Source: Polaribacter sp. (GTDB lineage: Bacteria > Bacteroidota > Bacteroidia > Flavobacteriales > Flavobacteriaceae). From it: 64,000 nucleotides of DNA. The stretch is from assembly GCA_028343155.1 (NCBI GenBank), contig JAOLXX010000007.1, forward strand, positions 1 to 64,000, written 5' to 3'. The translations under genes and the position numbers were made by a program. Below are positions 18,751-27,212 of this stretch, piece after piece. The stretch's first letter is position 1; every line of letters begins with the position of its first letter. A model generated the notes under the pieces. It was given only the letters and a program-made list of their open reading frames with translations. It was not told where the DNA came from and made no database searches.

Positions 18751-19068
18751 TTATTTTTTAACTGGTGCTAAAAATTTTTTACTTAATTCCATTGAAATTG
18801 CAGAACGCTCAAACTTAATTTTTCCAGCGCTTGTTTCAATAGTAATTGTATTTTCTGCTGCATTAATTTCAGCAATTTTACCGTGTATTCCGCTAGAAGT
18901 CACAACTTTTGCTCCTTTTTTAATTTCTGCTTGAAAAGCTTTTTCTTTCTTTTGACGATTCATTTGTGGTCTTATCATAAAGAAATAAAAGACAAAAATA
19001 ATGGCTAAAAAAGGCAACATACTCATTAATGATCCAACTCCTTCTTGTAAAAATATTACATTGTACAT
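18751..19068 (-). CDS. yajC: Preprotein translocase subunit YajC
   Basis: A 105-residue single-span inner-membrane protein associated with SecDF. The span is MLPFLAIIFVFYFFMIRPQ at about 17-35, followed by the conserved MIRPQ turn, a charged stretch, and GAKVVTSSGIHGKIAEINAAENTI. It follows the DUF1573 gene after 2 bases and is the last gene before a strong terminator. Confidence 0.95.
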   Translation of the reverse strand: MYNVIFLQEGVGSLMSMLPFLAIIFVFYFFMIRPQMNRQKKEKAFQAEIKKGAKVVTSSGIHGKIAEINAAENTITIETSAGKIKFERSAISMELSKKFLAPVKK

Positions 19069-19070
19069 AA

Positions 19071-19538
19071 TTATATTTTGGCTTTTGGTATTACAGAACC
19101 TTTTAATGTTAATATTTCTCTACCTGATTCTGTGTTAGTGGTTAGAGTTATTGTTTTTTGTTGTTTATTTGGTTTTCCTTTCGTATTAAATTTCACTTTA
19201 ATCTCTCCACTTTCCCCTGGTTTAATAGGTGCCTTAGGCCAAACTGGAACGGTACATCCACAAGATGCTTTTGCATTGGTAATGACTAAATCTGTTTTTC
19301 CAGAATTGGTTACTAAATAAGAAGTTTCAACAACATCACCTTCATTAACTGTTCCAAAATCATGAACTTGTTTGTCAAAAGAAATCAACGCTGTTCCCTT
19401 CTCTATCTCTATGTCTCTAGACTTAGCAGTGTCTAAATTTTCTTTATTTATTTTTGTAGTTGCACTTGTTCCATCTTTACAAGCAGTGAAAAAAGAAGCC
19501 GTAATTAAAAAAGCAAATAGCATTGTTATTTTTTTCAT
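19071..19538 (-). CDS. DUF1573 domain-containing lipoprotein
   Basis: A 155-residue exported protein with a lipoprotein signal (hydrophobic residues 5-19, Cys20 in FFTACKDG). The mature part is a single immunoglobulin-like DUF1573 domain: FDKQVHDFGTVNEGDVV, NAKASCGCTVPVWPKAPI and PGESGEIKVKFNT. The SCGCT pair is the family hallmark. Function unknown; it is usually found between nusB and yajC in this group, as here, 62 bases after nusB and 2 bases before yajC. Confidence 0.9.
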   Translation of the reverse strand: MKKITMLFAFLITASFFTACKDGTSATTKINKENLDTAKSRDIEIEKGTALISFDKQVHDFGTVNEGDVVETSYLVTNSGKTDLVITNAKASCGCTVPVWPKAPIKPGESGEIKVKFNTKGKPNKQQKTITLTTNTESGREILTLKGSVIPKAKI

Positions 19539-19600
19539 AATGTTTTTATTTAGGTTTATTTGGTGTAAAAATAATAAATTAATTGTCTAAAACAATATAT

Positions 19601-20539
19601 TTAAAGTAATCCTCTACCAATTTTCACAATTCTTTTATTTTCTATAAATTCCTTAGAGATTTTATCTAAAACGCCATTAATAAAATAGCTGCTTCTTTCA
19701 GTAGAATAATCTTTTGAAATCTCAATATATTCGTTGATCGTTACTCTTGTTGGTATTGAAGGGAAGTTGAGAAACTCAGAAATTGCCATTTTTATAAGAA
19801 TCATATCGATATCTGCAATTCGATCTGTTTCCCAATTTGGTGTTTTATTTTCAATCTCTTTTTCGTATTCGTTACTTTTTAAGACTGTTTTTCTAAATAT
19901 TTGTGAGACAAAATCTTCATCATCTTTGTCTTTGTATAGGCTCCCTAGAACAAATATTTTATCTTCTTTCTGTTTACTCAAGGTTTTTATCACCCAAGTA
20001 TTTACAAAAGGAATATCATCTACCCAGGAAATCATGGTGTCTTCATAATATTCTCCTAATTTATCATTTGGAGCAATAATTTCTTTAAAAAAATCGATAA
20101 CGAAAGCTTTATCAACCCTATAGGAAGCGTCTGAAGAATCCAAATATTTTTTGTATAAATCGCTTTCTTGCAATTGATCAAAAACAATTTTCACATATTC
20201 ACTCTCTAATTCCCAATTTCTTAAATTATTTAGTTCAACATAACCTTCTACACTAACGCTTTCTGCAATGGTGTTTATCAGTTTATTGTCTATAAATTTA
20301 GTGTTTGGTTTTAAATCTTCTTTGGTTGCAAGAATTTTCTTTCTAGAAAGCGCAATCTTTTTTGCAGCTAATTTCTGAACCTCTACAAGCAATTGAAGGT
20401 TCAAAACATACAAGTCGTACATTTTTAAAATACTATGTTTTAAAAACTTTTCTTCTCTAATAATATCATCATTATGAGATTGTAATATAGCGTATACAGA
20501 CTGCATTACTTTAACTCTAATATGTCTTCTGTTAATCAT
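19601..20539 (-). CDS. nusB: Transcription antitermination factor NusB
   Basis: RNA-binding protein of the antitermination complex on rRNA operons. The 312-residue product begins INRRHIRVKVMQSVYAIL and its C-terminal half holds the conserved NusB core (DRIADIDMILIKMAISEFL, TRVTINEYIEISKDYSTERS, FINGVLDKI). It is about twice the size of E. coli NusB because of a helical insert after the N-terminus, which is normal for Bacteroidota. A TATTTTTG box lies 29 bases upstream. First gene of the nusB-DUF1573-yajC unit, divergent from the ABC exporter gene. Confidence 0.95.
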   Translation of the reverse strand: MINRRHIRVKVMQSVYAILQSHNDDIIREEKFLKHSILKMYDLYVLNLQLLVEVQKLAAKKIALSRKKILATKEDLKPNTKFIDNKLINTIAESVSVEGYVELNNLRNWELESEYVKIVFDQLQESDLYKKYLDSSDASYRVDKAFVIDFFKEIIAPNDKLGEYYEDTMISWVDDIPFVNTWVIKTLSKQKEDKIFVLGSLYKDKDDEDFVSQIFRKTVLKSNEYEKEIENKTPNWETDRIADIDMILIKMAISEFLNFPSIPTRVTINEYIEISKDYSTERSSYFINGVLDKISKEFIENKRIVKIGRGLL

Positions 20540-20568
20540 CTTCTAAAGAACTTGTATAAATTTCGCTG

Positions 20569-20576
20569 CAAAAATA
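20569..20576 (-). promoter_or_regulatory. -7 box TATTTTTG of the nusB promoter
   Basis: Exact TAnnTTTG match on the minus strand, predicting a leader of about 23-25 bases before the nusB ATG at 20539. No clear TTG -33 box. Confidence 0.6.
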
Positions 20577-20725
20577 GTGTTATTTGCTTTTATTCTATCA
20601 CGTTTTTAATTCTTTTTTAAGAATTAATTTTCACATTAATCTTGTATCTTCGTACACTATTTTTCAACAAAATATGTTATCAAACACCCTATTAATTATA
20701 ACTTTATTTTTAAATTAACAATGCA

Positions 20726-22507
20726 TTGAAAGAACTCAAATACATAAATAAATATTTTTCTAAATATAAATGGCGTTTATTAATTGGTGTTTTAATTACT
20801 GTTTTCGGGAAACTTTTAGCATTAAGAATACCTCCATTAGTAAGTAATTCTTTAAATAGTGTTGAAGAGTACCTAAAAGCAAAAGAGAATCATTTACCCA
20901 AAGTAGCTCTTGAACAACTGCTTTTGGAAGTAGAAACTCAATTATTAATAAATGTACTTATTATTATTGGAGTTGCTGTATTGTCAGGTTTTTTGACTTT
21001 CTTAATGCGACAGACAATTATTGTTACTTCAAGATTTATCGAATTTGATTTAAAAAACGAAATTTATCAACAATACCAACGATTATCACTTAATTTTTAC
21101 AAAAAAAATAGAACAGGTGATTTAATGAACAGAATTTCTGAAGATGTTTCTAAAGTCAGAATGTATGTTGGTCCTGCAATAATGTATAGTATCAACATGA
21201 TTGTACTTTTTGCTGTTGGTTTTACCCAGATGATAAGTATCGATATCAAACTTACCATGTATACCTTAATTCCTTTTCCATTACTTTCAATTTCAATATT
21301 CATTTTAAGTAAAATTACCCATAAAAGGAGTACTGTTGTTCAAGAATATTTATCGAAAATAACAACCTTTAATCAAGAGTTTTTCTCTGGTATTAATGTG
21401 GTAAAATCTTACGGAATTGAAGCTACAATTATCAACGATTTTGATACAATCGCTGATGAGAGCAAAGAAAAAAATATTCATCTTCAGAAAGCAAATGCAC
21501 TGTTTTTTCCATTGATGGTTTTATTGATTGGAATTAGTAATTTATTAGTCATTTATGTTGGAGGAAAACAGTACATCAACGGCGAAATTCTAATTGGCAC
21601 AATTATAGAATTCATGCTATATGTAAATATTCTTACATGGCCAGTAGCAGTTGTTGGCTGGGTCACTTCAACAATACAGCAAGCAGAGGCTTCTCAAGCA
21701 AGAATTAATGAATTTTTAAAGCAAGTTCCAGAAATACAAAATACCAATAGTTCGTCTTCAAAGCTAAAAGGAAACGTTACTTTTAAAGATGTCACTTTCA
21801 CCTATGATGATACACATATTACTGCTTTAAAAAATGTTAGTTTTTCAGTAAAACCAGGAGAAACATTAGCAATTTTAGGAAAAACAGGAGCTGGGAAATC
21901 TACGATTATTGAATTAATTTCAAGATTATATGACACAAAAATTGGCGCCGTTTTATTAGATAATAAGCCCATAAAAGAAATTAATTTAGACGATGTTAGA
22001 AGTCAGATTGGTTTTGTGCCTCAAGATACTTTTCTGTTTTCAGAAAGTATTGAAGACAATATTAAATTTGGAAAGGCAGCGGCTACAGAAGAAGAAATTA
22101 TAGCTGCTGCAAAAAGCGCAAATGTACATAGAAACATTATCGATTTTCCAAAAGGATACAAAACCATTTTAGGAGAACGTGGGGTAACACTTTCTGGTGG
22201 TCAAAAACAACGTGTTTCCATTGCAAGAGCAATTATTAAAAACCCTAAAATTTTAATCTTTGATGACTGCCTATCAGCGGTAGACACAGAAACTGAAGAG
22301 AAAATTTTATCAAATTTAACGCAAATTTCTAAAAATATTACTACTTTTATAATTAGTCACAGAGTTTCATCTGCAAAAAATGCAGATAAAATTATTGTTT
22401 TAGAACAAGGAGAAATCATACAGCAAGGAACTCACAATCAATTAATAACCAAAGAAGGCTACTATAAATATTTATATGAAAAACAACTTTTAGAAAAAGA
22501 AAATTAA
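20726..22507 (+). CDS. ABC exporter half-transporter (fused membrane and ATPase domains)
   Basis: A 593-residue half-transporter of the MsbA/MdlA type: six predicted membrane spans in residues 1-320, then an ATPase domain with Walker A LGKTGAGKST, Q-loop VPQDTF, signature LSGGQKQR, Walker B ILIFDD and the switch His in IISHR. The residue after the Walker B Asp513 is Asp514 instead of the catalytic Glu, a change known from the degenerate site of heterodimeric exporters such as BmrC and TM287. No partner gene is adjacent. The start is TTG at 20726 (an overlapping ATG at 20721 is out of frame). Substrate unknown. Confidence 0.9.
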   Translation: MKELKYINKYFSKYKWRLLIGVLITVFGKLLALRIPPLVSNSLNSVEEYLKAKENHLPKVALEQLLLEVETQLLINVLIIIGVAVLSGFLTFLMRQTIIVTSRFIEFDLKNEIYQQYQRLSLNFYKKNRTGDLMNRISEDVSKVRMYVGPAIMYSINMIVLFAVGFTQMISIDIKLTMYTLIPFPLLSISIFILSKITHKRSTVVQEYLSKITTFNQEFFSGINVVKSYGIEATIINDFDTIADESKEKNIHLQKANALFFPLMVLLIGISNLLVIYVGGKQYINGEILIGTIIEFMLYVNILTWPVAVVGWVTSTIQQAEASQARINEFLKQVPEIQNTNSSSSKLKGNVTFKDVTFTYDDTHITALKNVSFSVKPGETLAILGKTGAGKSTIIELISRLYDTKIGAVLLDNKPIKEINLDDVRSQIGFVPQDTFLFSESIEDNIKFGKAAATEEEIIAAAKSANVHRNIIDFPKGYKTILGERGVTLSGGQKQRVSIARAIIKNPKILIFDDCLSAVDTETEEKILSNLTQISKNITTFIISHRVSSAKNADKIIVLEQGEIIQQGTHNQLITKEGYYKYLYEKQLLEKEN

Positions 22508-22516
22508 TTTTTAACA

Positions 22517-22545
22517 TTGCTACATTAAATATTTTGTTAGATTTG
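22517..22545 (+). promoter_or_regulatory. Full Bacteroidota promoter TTG-N18-TAGATTTG
   Basis: A TTG at 22517-22519 and a -7 box TAGATTTG at 22538-22545 are 18 bases apart, within the consensus. It gives the DUF3276 gene its own promoter with a leader of about 34 bases. Confidence 0.7.
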
Positions 22546-22585
22546 TTAAGCACAAAAAAAGACTGTATAATTATTATTAAAAAAA

Positions 22586-22969
22586 ATGGCAGAAAGAGCA
22601 GAAAGAGTTGAGCTAGAAGAAATTTTCTCACAGGTGTTAAGAGCAGGTAGAAGAACTTACTTTTTTGATGTAAGAGCAACAAAAGCAGATGATTACTACT
22701 TAACAGTTACTGAAAGCAAAAAGTTTACACACGACGATGGAACTTTTCATTATCAAAAGCACAAAATTTACTTATACAAAGAAGATTTTAGGGACTTTAA
22801 AGAAATGTTAGGGAAAGCAACCGATTACATTTTAAATGAAAAAGGTAGCGAAGTAATCAGTGAGCGTCACCAAAAAGATTTTAAAAAGGAAGAAGAAACA
22901 ACCAAAGAAACCAATGAAGACGTAAAATCTACAGAAAGTTTTACAGATATTTCTTTTGATGATATTTAA
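22586..22969 (+). CDS. DUF3276 (PUR-alpha-like) nucleic acid-binding protein
   Basis: A 127-residue protein with a single PUR-like domain (about 8-90): EEIFSQVLRAGRRTYFFDVRAT followed by DYYLTVTESKK and IYLYKEDFRDFKEML. PUR-domain proteins bind single-stranded DNA or RNA; the Borrelia relative is a regulator. The C-terminal 35 residues are acidic and low in complexity. Conserved across Bacteroidota, cellular role not established. It has its own promoter and a strong terminator downstream. Confidence 0.88.
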   Translation: MAERAERVELEEIFSQVLRAGRRTYFFDVRATKADDYYLTVTESKKFTHDDGTFHYQKHKIYLYKEDFRDFKEMLGKATDYILNEKGSEVISERHQKDFKKEEETTKETNEDVKSTESFTDISFDDI

Positions 22970-23125
22970 GTTTTAGCTTGTTTTTACCTATAATTTTACT
23001 AAGAAAAGGTAATTAATCGCCATATAAAAAATAGTGATTTTATAATAGTGACCTACATGAATTTTTAAGGTTCAATTACTAGCGATATTTTGAGTACTCC
23101 TCCTTTATTTAATATACAAAGTGAT

Positions 23126-23165
23126 AAAACATACATATAAAACTTAGGTTTTATATGTATGTTTT
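23126..23165. terminator. 18-bp hairpin terminator between convergent genes
   Basis: 23126-23143 pairs with 23148-23165 around a TTAG loop. It lies between the DUF3276 gene (plus strand) and the isochorismate synthase gene (minus strand, ending at 23169), and its A and T ends suit termination in both directions. Confidence 0.85.
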
Positions 23166-23168
23166 TGT

Positions 23169-24218
23169 TTAAAGTACTTTTTTCATAGTCTTTGTTTTGG
23201 CAATCGTTTCCTGCCACTCCTTTTTAGAATTACTATCTTTTGTTATTCCTCCACCAACATATACAGAAGCTATTTTGTCTTCAATGCGCATGCATCTTAA
23301 ATTTACAAATAATGATGAGTTTTTATTTTCAAGATTTAATTCCCCCAGAAAACCTGTATAAAATGTTCTCTTATAGTTTTCATTTTGATTGATAAATTTA
23401 TTTGCTTTTTCCCTTGGTAGTCCACAAACTGCAGGAGTTGGATGCAATCCTCTAATCAATTCTTTTAAACTAGCATTTTTATTTAAGGCTCCTTTTACCT
23501 TCGTCCTTAAATGCAACAAATCTCCTGCTCTAATTGTCTCTTTTTCATCAATTTGAAGAGTCGTTGCTATATGTTCTAATTGTTTTTTTATAAAATCAGT
23601 CACCAATTGTTGCTCTTCTAACTCTTTCTTTTTCCAAACAACTTTAGAGGAAGCATTATAAACTTGAGTTCCTGCTAAAGACATTGTTTTAAAGTTTCTA
23701 TTCGAAATATTTAACAAGGTTTCAGGAGTTGCGCCGAACCACAAACCAACCTTTGGATGAAACCAAACATATACAAAGGCATTGGTATAGGTTTTTAATG
23801 TTTTTTTAAAAGTAAGCAATACTTCGAAATCATCAAGTTGAATTACTTCTTTTCTGGATACAACTACTTTTGAGAGTTCGCTGTTATTGATTTGATTAAG
23901 TGCTTTTTCTACCAATAAAAGGTGTTCATTTTTATCAGAATTGCTATTGTTTAGACAAATATCATTTAAAGAAAATGCTTCATCAAACAATCCTTTTTCA
24001 CTTATGAATTCTGCATTGTTTTTAGGAAATAAAATAGCATTCTCTTCACTATTGAAAGGTGCAAAAACAAATCCAGCTTCGCTAAAATCTGATGTAATAT
24101 TAAGGGTATCATCCTTCATAAAGAAAGCAGAAATTACTACTGAATTAGGCTTTCTATATGCTACAAAAGGGATGTTTTTTTTGTAAGATTCTTTAATTTT
24201 ATTAAAAATAATATTCAA
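23169..24218 (-). CDS. menF: Isochorismate synthase
   Basis: Converts chorismate to isochorismate, the entry step of menaquinone synthesis. The 349-residue chorismate-binding domain shows LSKVVVSRKEV, FGATPETLL, MSLAGTQ, the conserved ELIRGLHPTPAVCGLPREKA and TGFLGELN, then SLFVNLRCMRI and VYVGGGITKDS. This pattern is the menaquinone/enterobactin type and not anthranilate synthase. It follows a MenI-like thioesterase gene after 13 bases on the same strand, and no siderophore genes are near, which supports a menaquinone role. Confidence 0.92.
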   Translation of the reverse strand: MNIIFNKIKESYKKNIPFVAYRKPNSVVISAFFMKDDTLNITSDFSEAGFVFAPFNSEENAILFPKNNAEFISEKGLFDEAFSLNDICLNNSNSDKNEHLLLVEKALNQINNSELSKVVVSRKEVIQLDDFEVLLTFKKTLKTYTNAFVYVWFHPKVGLWFGATPETLLNISNRNFKTMSLAGTQVYNASSKVVWKKKELEEQQLVTDFIKKQLEHIATTLQIDEKETIRAGDLLHLRTKVKGALNKNASLKELIRGLHPTPAVCGLPREKANKFINQNENYKRTFYTGFLGELNLENKNSSLFVNLRCMRIEDKIASVYVGGGITKDSNSKKEWQETIAKTKTMKKVL

Positions 24219-24231
24219 AGTAAAATATAAA

Positions 24232-24648
24232 TTATTTCTTGGTTAAAACAATATTTGTCATTTTAGCAATAGAGATTAGCTCATCATTTTCATCAACAAT
24301 AGTTACCTCCCATAAATGCGTGGTCTTCCCTTTATGAATATTCTTTGCTGTAGCAAAAACAACACCTTCTCTTTTGCTTTTTATATGGTTAATAGACAAT
24401 TGAATTCCGTTTATAAACTGACTTTCGTGTTCAATAAAAAAATTTGACGCAGCACTACCTACACTTTCTGCCAAAGCGGCCGTTGCCCCTCCATGCAATT
24501 GTCCGTAAGGTTGATAAACTTTAGAATTTACTGGCATTTTTGCGGTTAGAAAATCATCACCTAAAGCAACATATTCAATATCAAGCGTTTCCATTAAGGT
24601 GTTTTTAGAATGGTCATTAAATGCTTTTAAAATAGTAGTTGTATCCAT
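24232..24648 (-). CDS. menI: Hotdog-fold thioesterase, probably 1,4-dihydroxy-2-naphthoyl-CoA hydrolase (MenI-like)
   Basis: A 138-residue single hotdog domain of the PaaI/YdiI group. The active-site helix reads LHGGATAALAESVGSAAS, with His52 and the catalytic-type Glu61; E. coli YdiI (MenI) has an almost identical LHGGASVVLAESIGS with Glu63. Other shared parts are GDDFLTAKMPV and SINHIKSKREG. It sits directly upstream of isochorismate synthase, which fits cleavage of DHNA-CoA in menaquinone synthesis. The assignment rests on this similarity and the neighbour; a broader acyl-CoA substrate range cannot be excluded. Confidence 0.82.
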   Translation of the reverse strand: MDTTTILKAFNDHSKNTLMETLDIEYVALGDDFLTAKMPVNSKVYQPYGQLHGGATAALAESVGSAASNFFIEHESQFINGIQLSINHIKSKREGVVFATAKNIHKGKTTHLWEVTIVDENDELISIAKMTNIVLTKK

Positions 24649-24720
24649 ATCATTCTGATTATAATGTAAAAGTACATATAAAAATTTGTATTTTTACGGC
24701 ACAAAAAATTAAAGCATTCC

Positions 24721-25221
24721 ATGTACAAAATACGGATAATTTTAGATACAAAAAAAGATGTAATTAGAACTATTTTAGTTGATGATCAATTAAATTTAGA
24801 AGTTTTACACCTAACGATTGCGAAGTCCTTTGGTTTTGGAGGGCAAGAAATGGCTTCTTTTTATAATACTGATGATGAATGGAATCAAGGAGAAGAAATT
24901 CCGCTATTTAATATGGAAGAGGTTGGAGAAGGAATTTCTATGCAAAAATGCATACTAAACAAGACCTTGCCGAAAGAAAATAACAAATTAATTTACGTTT
25001 ACGACTTCTTAAATCTATGGACTTTCTATTTAGAAGTTATTGAAATTTCTGAAGAAATAAAAGAAGATTTACCCCAAATTATTCTAACTGTCGGAGAGGT
25101 TCCAAGTGAAGCTCCAGAAAAAGAATTTGTTATAGAAAAGTTAGATGACGGCTTTGGAGATGATGGAAACATCGATAACGAATTTGATGATTTTGATGAT
25201 TTTGACTATAATGAGTATTAA
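24721..25221 (+). CDS. Plasmid pRiA4b ORF-3-like domain protein
   Basis: A 166-residue protein of the PRiA4_ORF3 family (PF07929-like): residues 1-60 give IRIILDTKKDVIRTILVDDQ and LHLTIAKSFGFGGQEMASFY, followed by a beta-rich middle with YVYDFLNLWTFYLEVIEI. The last 30 residues are almost purely acidic with aromatic residues (repeats of DDFDD). Despite the family name nothing around it suggests a plasmid or transposon. A TATTTTTA box at 24689-24696 may serve as promoter. Function unknown. Confidence 0.82.
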   Translation: MYKIRIILDTKKDVIRTILVDDQLNLEVLHLTIAKSFGFGGQEMASFYNTDDEWNQGEEIPLFNMEEVGEGISMQKCILNKTLPKENNKLIYVYDFLNLWTFYLEVIEISEEIKEDLPQIILTVGEVPSEAPEKEFVIEKLDDGFGDDGNIDNEFDDFDDFDYNEY

Positions 25222-25378
25222 GCTTTATGCATTCGTTTAATCGTTTATTTTTTTAACCATCTATTGTAATCTAGTCATTAATCAACAATTAAGTAATTAA
25301 ACCCATAGACAAATACTTTTTCAGTAACATAATTGAAAATTAATCGTCTTACACTGATAAACGACTAAAATAATTTAT

Positions 25379-26281
25379 TTGGAAACGATCTTATCACTTA
25401 AAAATCTTGATAAAAAATACGGACAAGTTCATGCAGTAAACAAGCTTTCTTTTGATATACAAAAAGGGAATGTTTACGGAATTTTAGGCCCAAATGGAAG
25501 TGGAAAATCGACTACTTTAGGTATTATTTTAAATGTTGTAAACCGCACCTCTGGTGAGTTTTCTTGGTTTAACGGAAAAATATCTACGCATGAAGCACTA
25601 AAAAAGGTAGGTGCAATTATTGAACGACCAAATTTCTACCCTTACATGACTGCAACTCAAAATTTAGAATTGATTTGTAAAATTAAAGGTATATCATCAG
25701 GAAAAATTGAAGAGAAATTAACTACTGTAAATCTATTTGAGAGAAAAGACAGCAAGTTTAACACATTCTCTTTAGGAATGAAACAACGTTTAGCAATTGC
25801 TTCTGCACTCTTAAACGATCCAGAAATTTTAATTTTAGATGAACCTACAAATGGTTTAGATCCTCAAGGAATTCATGAAATTCGTCAGATTATAAAAAGT
25901 ATTGCTTCAAATGGGACAACTATTCTATTAGCTTCTCATTTATTAGATGAAGTTGAAAAAGTATGTTCCCATGTAATTGTAATTAGAAAAGGCATAAAAC
26001 TATATAGCGGTCGTGTTGATGAAATGACAATTTCAAATGGTTTTTTTGAATTAAAAGTTGAATCTAATGAAGAAAAGTTAATAGCAACTTTAAAAGAGTA
26101 TCCTGCAATTGGTAAGATAAATAAGAATCAAGAAACTATTATTACCACTTTAAATAGCGAAATTTCTTCAACAGAGCTAAATGAATTTTTATTTAAAAAA
26201 GGCATCATATTATCTCACTTGGTAAAACGCAAGCCAAGTTTAGAAGAACAATTCTTAGGTTTAACTAATAAAAATTCATAA
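25379..26281 (+). CDS. ABC transporter ATP-binding protein (BcrA/CcmA-like)
   Basis: A 300-residue ATPase with Walker A GPNGSGKST near residue 41, Q-loop region IIERPNFYPYMTA, signature FSLGMKQRLAIA, Walker B ILILDEPTNGLDPQ and switch LLASHLLDEVEK, plus a C-terminal domain of about 80 residues. This is the two-component type that works with a separate permease, here the next gene 11 bases downstream. Related pairs export peptides such as bacitracin or serve in stress and gliding-related functions. The start is TTG at 25379. Substrate unknown. Confidence 0.92.
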   Translation: METILSLKNLDKKYGQVHAVNKLSFDIQKGNVYGILGPNGSGKSTTLGIILNVVNRTSGEFSWFNGKISTHEALKKVGAIIERPNFYPYMTATQNLELICKIKGISSGKIEEKLTTVNLFERKDSKFNTFSLGMKQRLAIASALLNDPEILILDEPTNGLDPQGIHEIRQIIKSIASNGTTILLASHLLDEVEKVCSHVIVIRKGIKLYSGRVDEMTISNGFFELKVESNEEKLIATLKEYPAIGKINKNQETIITTLNSEISSTELNEFLFKKGIILSHLVKRKPSLEEQFLGLTNKNS

Positions 26282-26292
26282 AAGGCAAAGTC

Positions 26293-27135
26293 ATGTTAAG
26301 ACTACTATCAATCGAACTTCATAAGCTTAAACACAATTCTGCCAGTAAAGGATTGATAATAATCTATTTTGGACTTTTAGTTTCTATAGCCCTAATTGCC
26401 GCTGTAAAAATTCCTTTTTTTGGAAAAACCATACATCTAGCAGAACAAGGAATTTTCAATTTTCCATATATCTGGCACTTTAACACCTATGTTGCTGCTA
26501 CTTTAAAATTTTTTCTGCTCTTAGTTATTGTATCCATGATGGCGAATGAATACAGTAATAAAACACTAAAACAAAATTTAATTGACGGACTAAGTAAAAA
26601 ACAATTTGTCTTATCTAAATTTTATACAGTGATCGTTTTTGCTGCAATTTCAACAATTTTTGTTTTTATTGTTTCATTAGTCTTAGGGTTATTTTATTCA
26701 GATTACAAAGAATTTTCAAATATCACCTCTGATTTAGAATATTTAGTTGCTTTTTTCGTGAAACTAGTAGGTTTTTTCTCCTTTGGATTATTCTTAGGAA
26801 TTCTTGTCAAGCGTGCTGCTTTTGCAATTGGAGCAATGGTTATTTGGTGGATGATAGAAGGAGCTTATTGGCTAATTGCTTTGTGGTTATTTAAAGATGC
26901 TAAAGAAGCAATGGTTAAAGTCTCTAACGCTATGTTTTGGCTTCCTTTAGAAGCGATGAGTAATCTCATTAAAGAACCAGGTTCTAAATTAGGTATTGTA
27001 AAAAATCTCGCAAAACAAATGGGGGGTTTTACTAAAAGTTATGAAGTAGAAGTAGCTACAATTCTTATTGTTTTAGTTTGGACTTTTATCTTTATTTATC
27101 TGTCTTATACACTATTAAAGAAGAGAGATTTGTAA
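26293..27135 (+). CDS. ABC transporter permease subunit (ABC-2 type)
   Basis: A 280-residue membrane protein with about six spans (around 20-40, 60-80, 107-130, 148-168, 175-200 and 252-272), beginning MLRLLSIELHKLKHNSASKG, a usual opening for ABC-2 permeases. It follows the ATPase gene after 11 bases and ends with the dibasic KKRDL. The two genes form one export transporter; what it carries is not shown by the sequence. Confidence 0.88.
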   Translation: MLRLLSIELHKLKHNSASKGLIIIYFGLLVSIALIAAVKIPFFGKTIHLAEQGIFNFPYIWHFNTYVAATLKFFLLLVIVSMMANEYSNKTLKQNLIDGLSKKQFVLSKFYTVIVFAAISTIFVFIVSLVLGLFYSDYKEFSNITSDLEYLVAFFVKLVGFFSFGLFLGILVKRAAFAIGAMVIWWMIEGAYWLIALWLFKDAKEAMVKVSNAMFWLPLEAMSNLIKEPGSKLGIVKNLAKQMGGFTKSYEVEVATILIVLVWTFIFIYLSYTLLKKRDL

Positions 27136-27170
27136 AAAAAAAGCTCTTTTTAATCAAAAAAATTAGATAC

Positions 27171-27205
27171 AAATACGGATACTTTTTTACAAAGTATCCG
27201 TATTT
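27171..27205 (+). terminator. 15-bp hairpin terminator ending 8 bases before the uvrB ATG
   Basis: 27171-27185 pairs fully with 27191-27205 around a TTTAC loop, then T residues follow. It closes the ABC transporter unit. Its right arm merges with TATTTTTA at 27201-27208, which looks like the -7 box of uvrB. Confidence 0.8.
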
Positions 27206-27212
27206 TTACACC

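Noticed and set aside
24721-25221. Transposon or plasmid remnant suggested by the pRiA4b ORF-3 family name
   Set aside because: No transposase, inverted repeats or composition shift is present; the domain is common on chromosomes.
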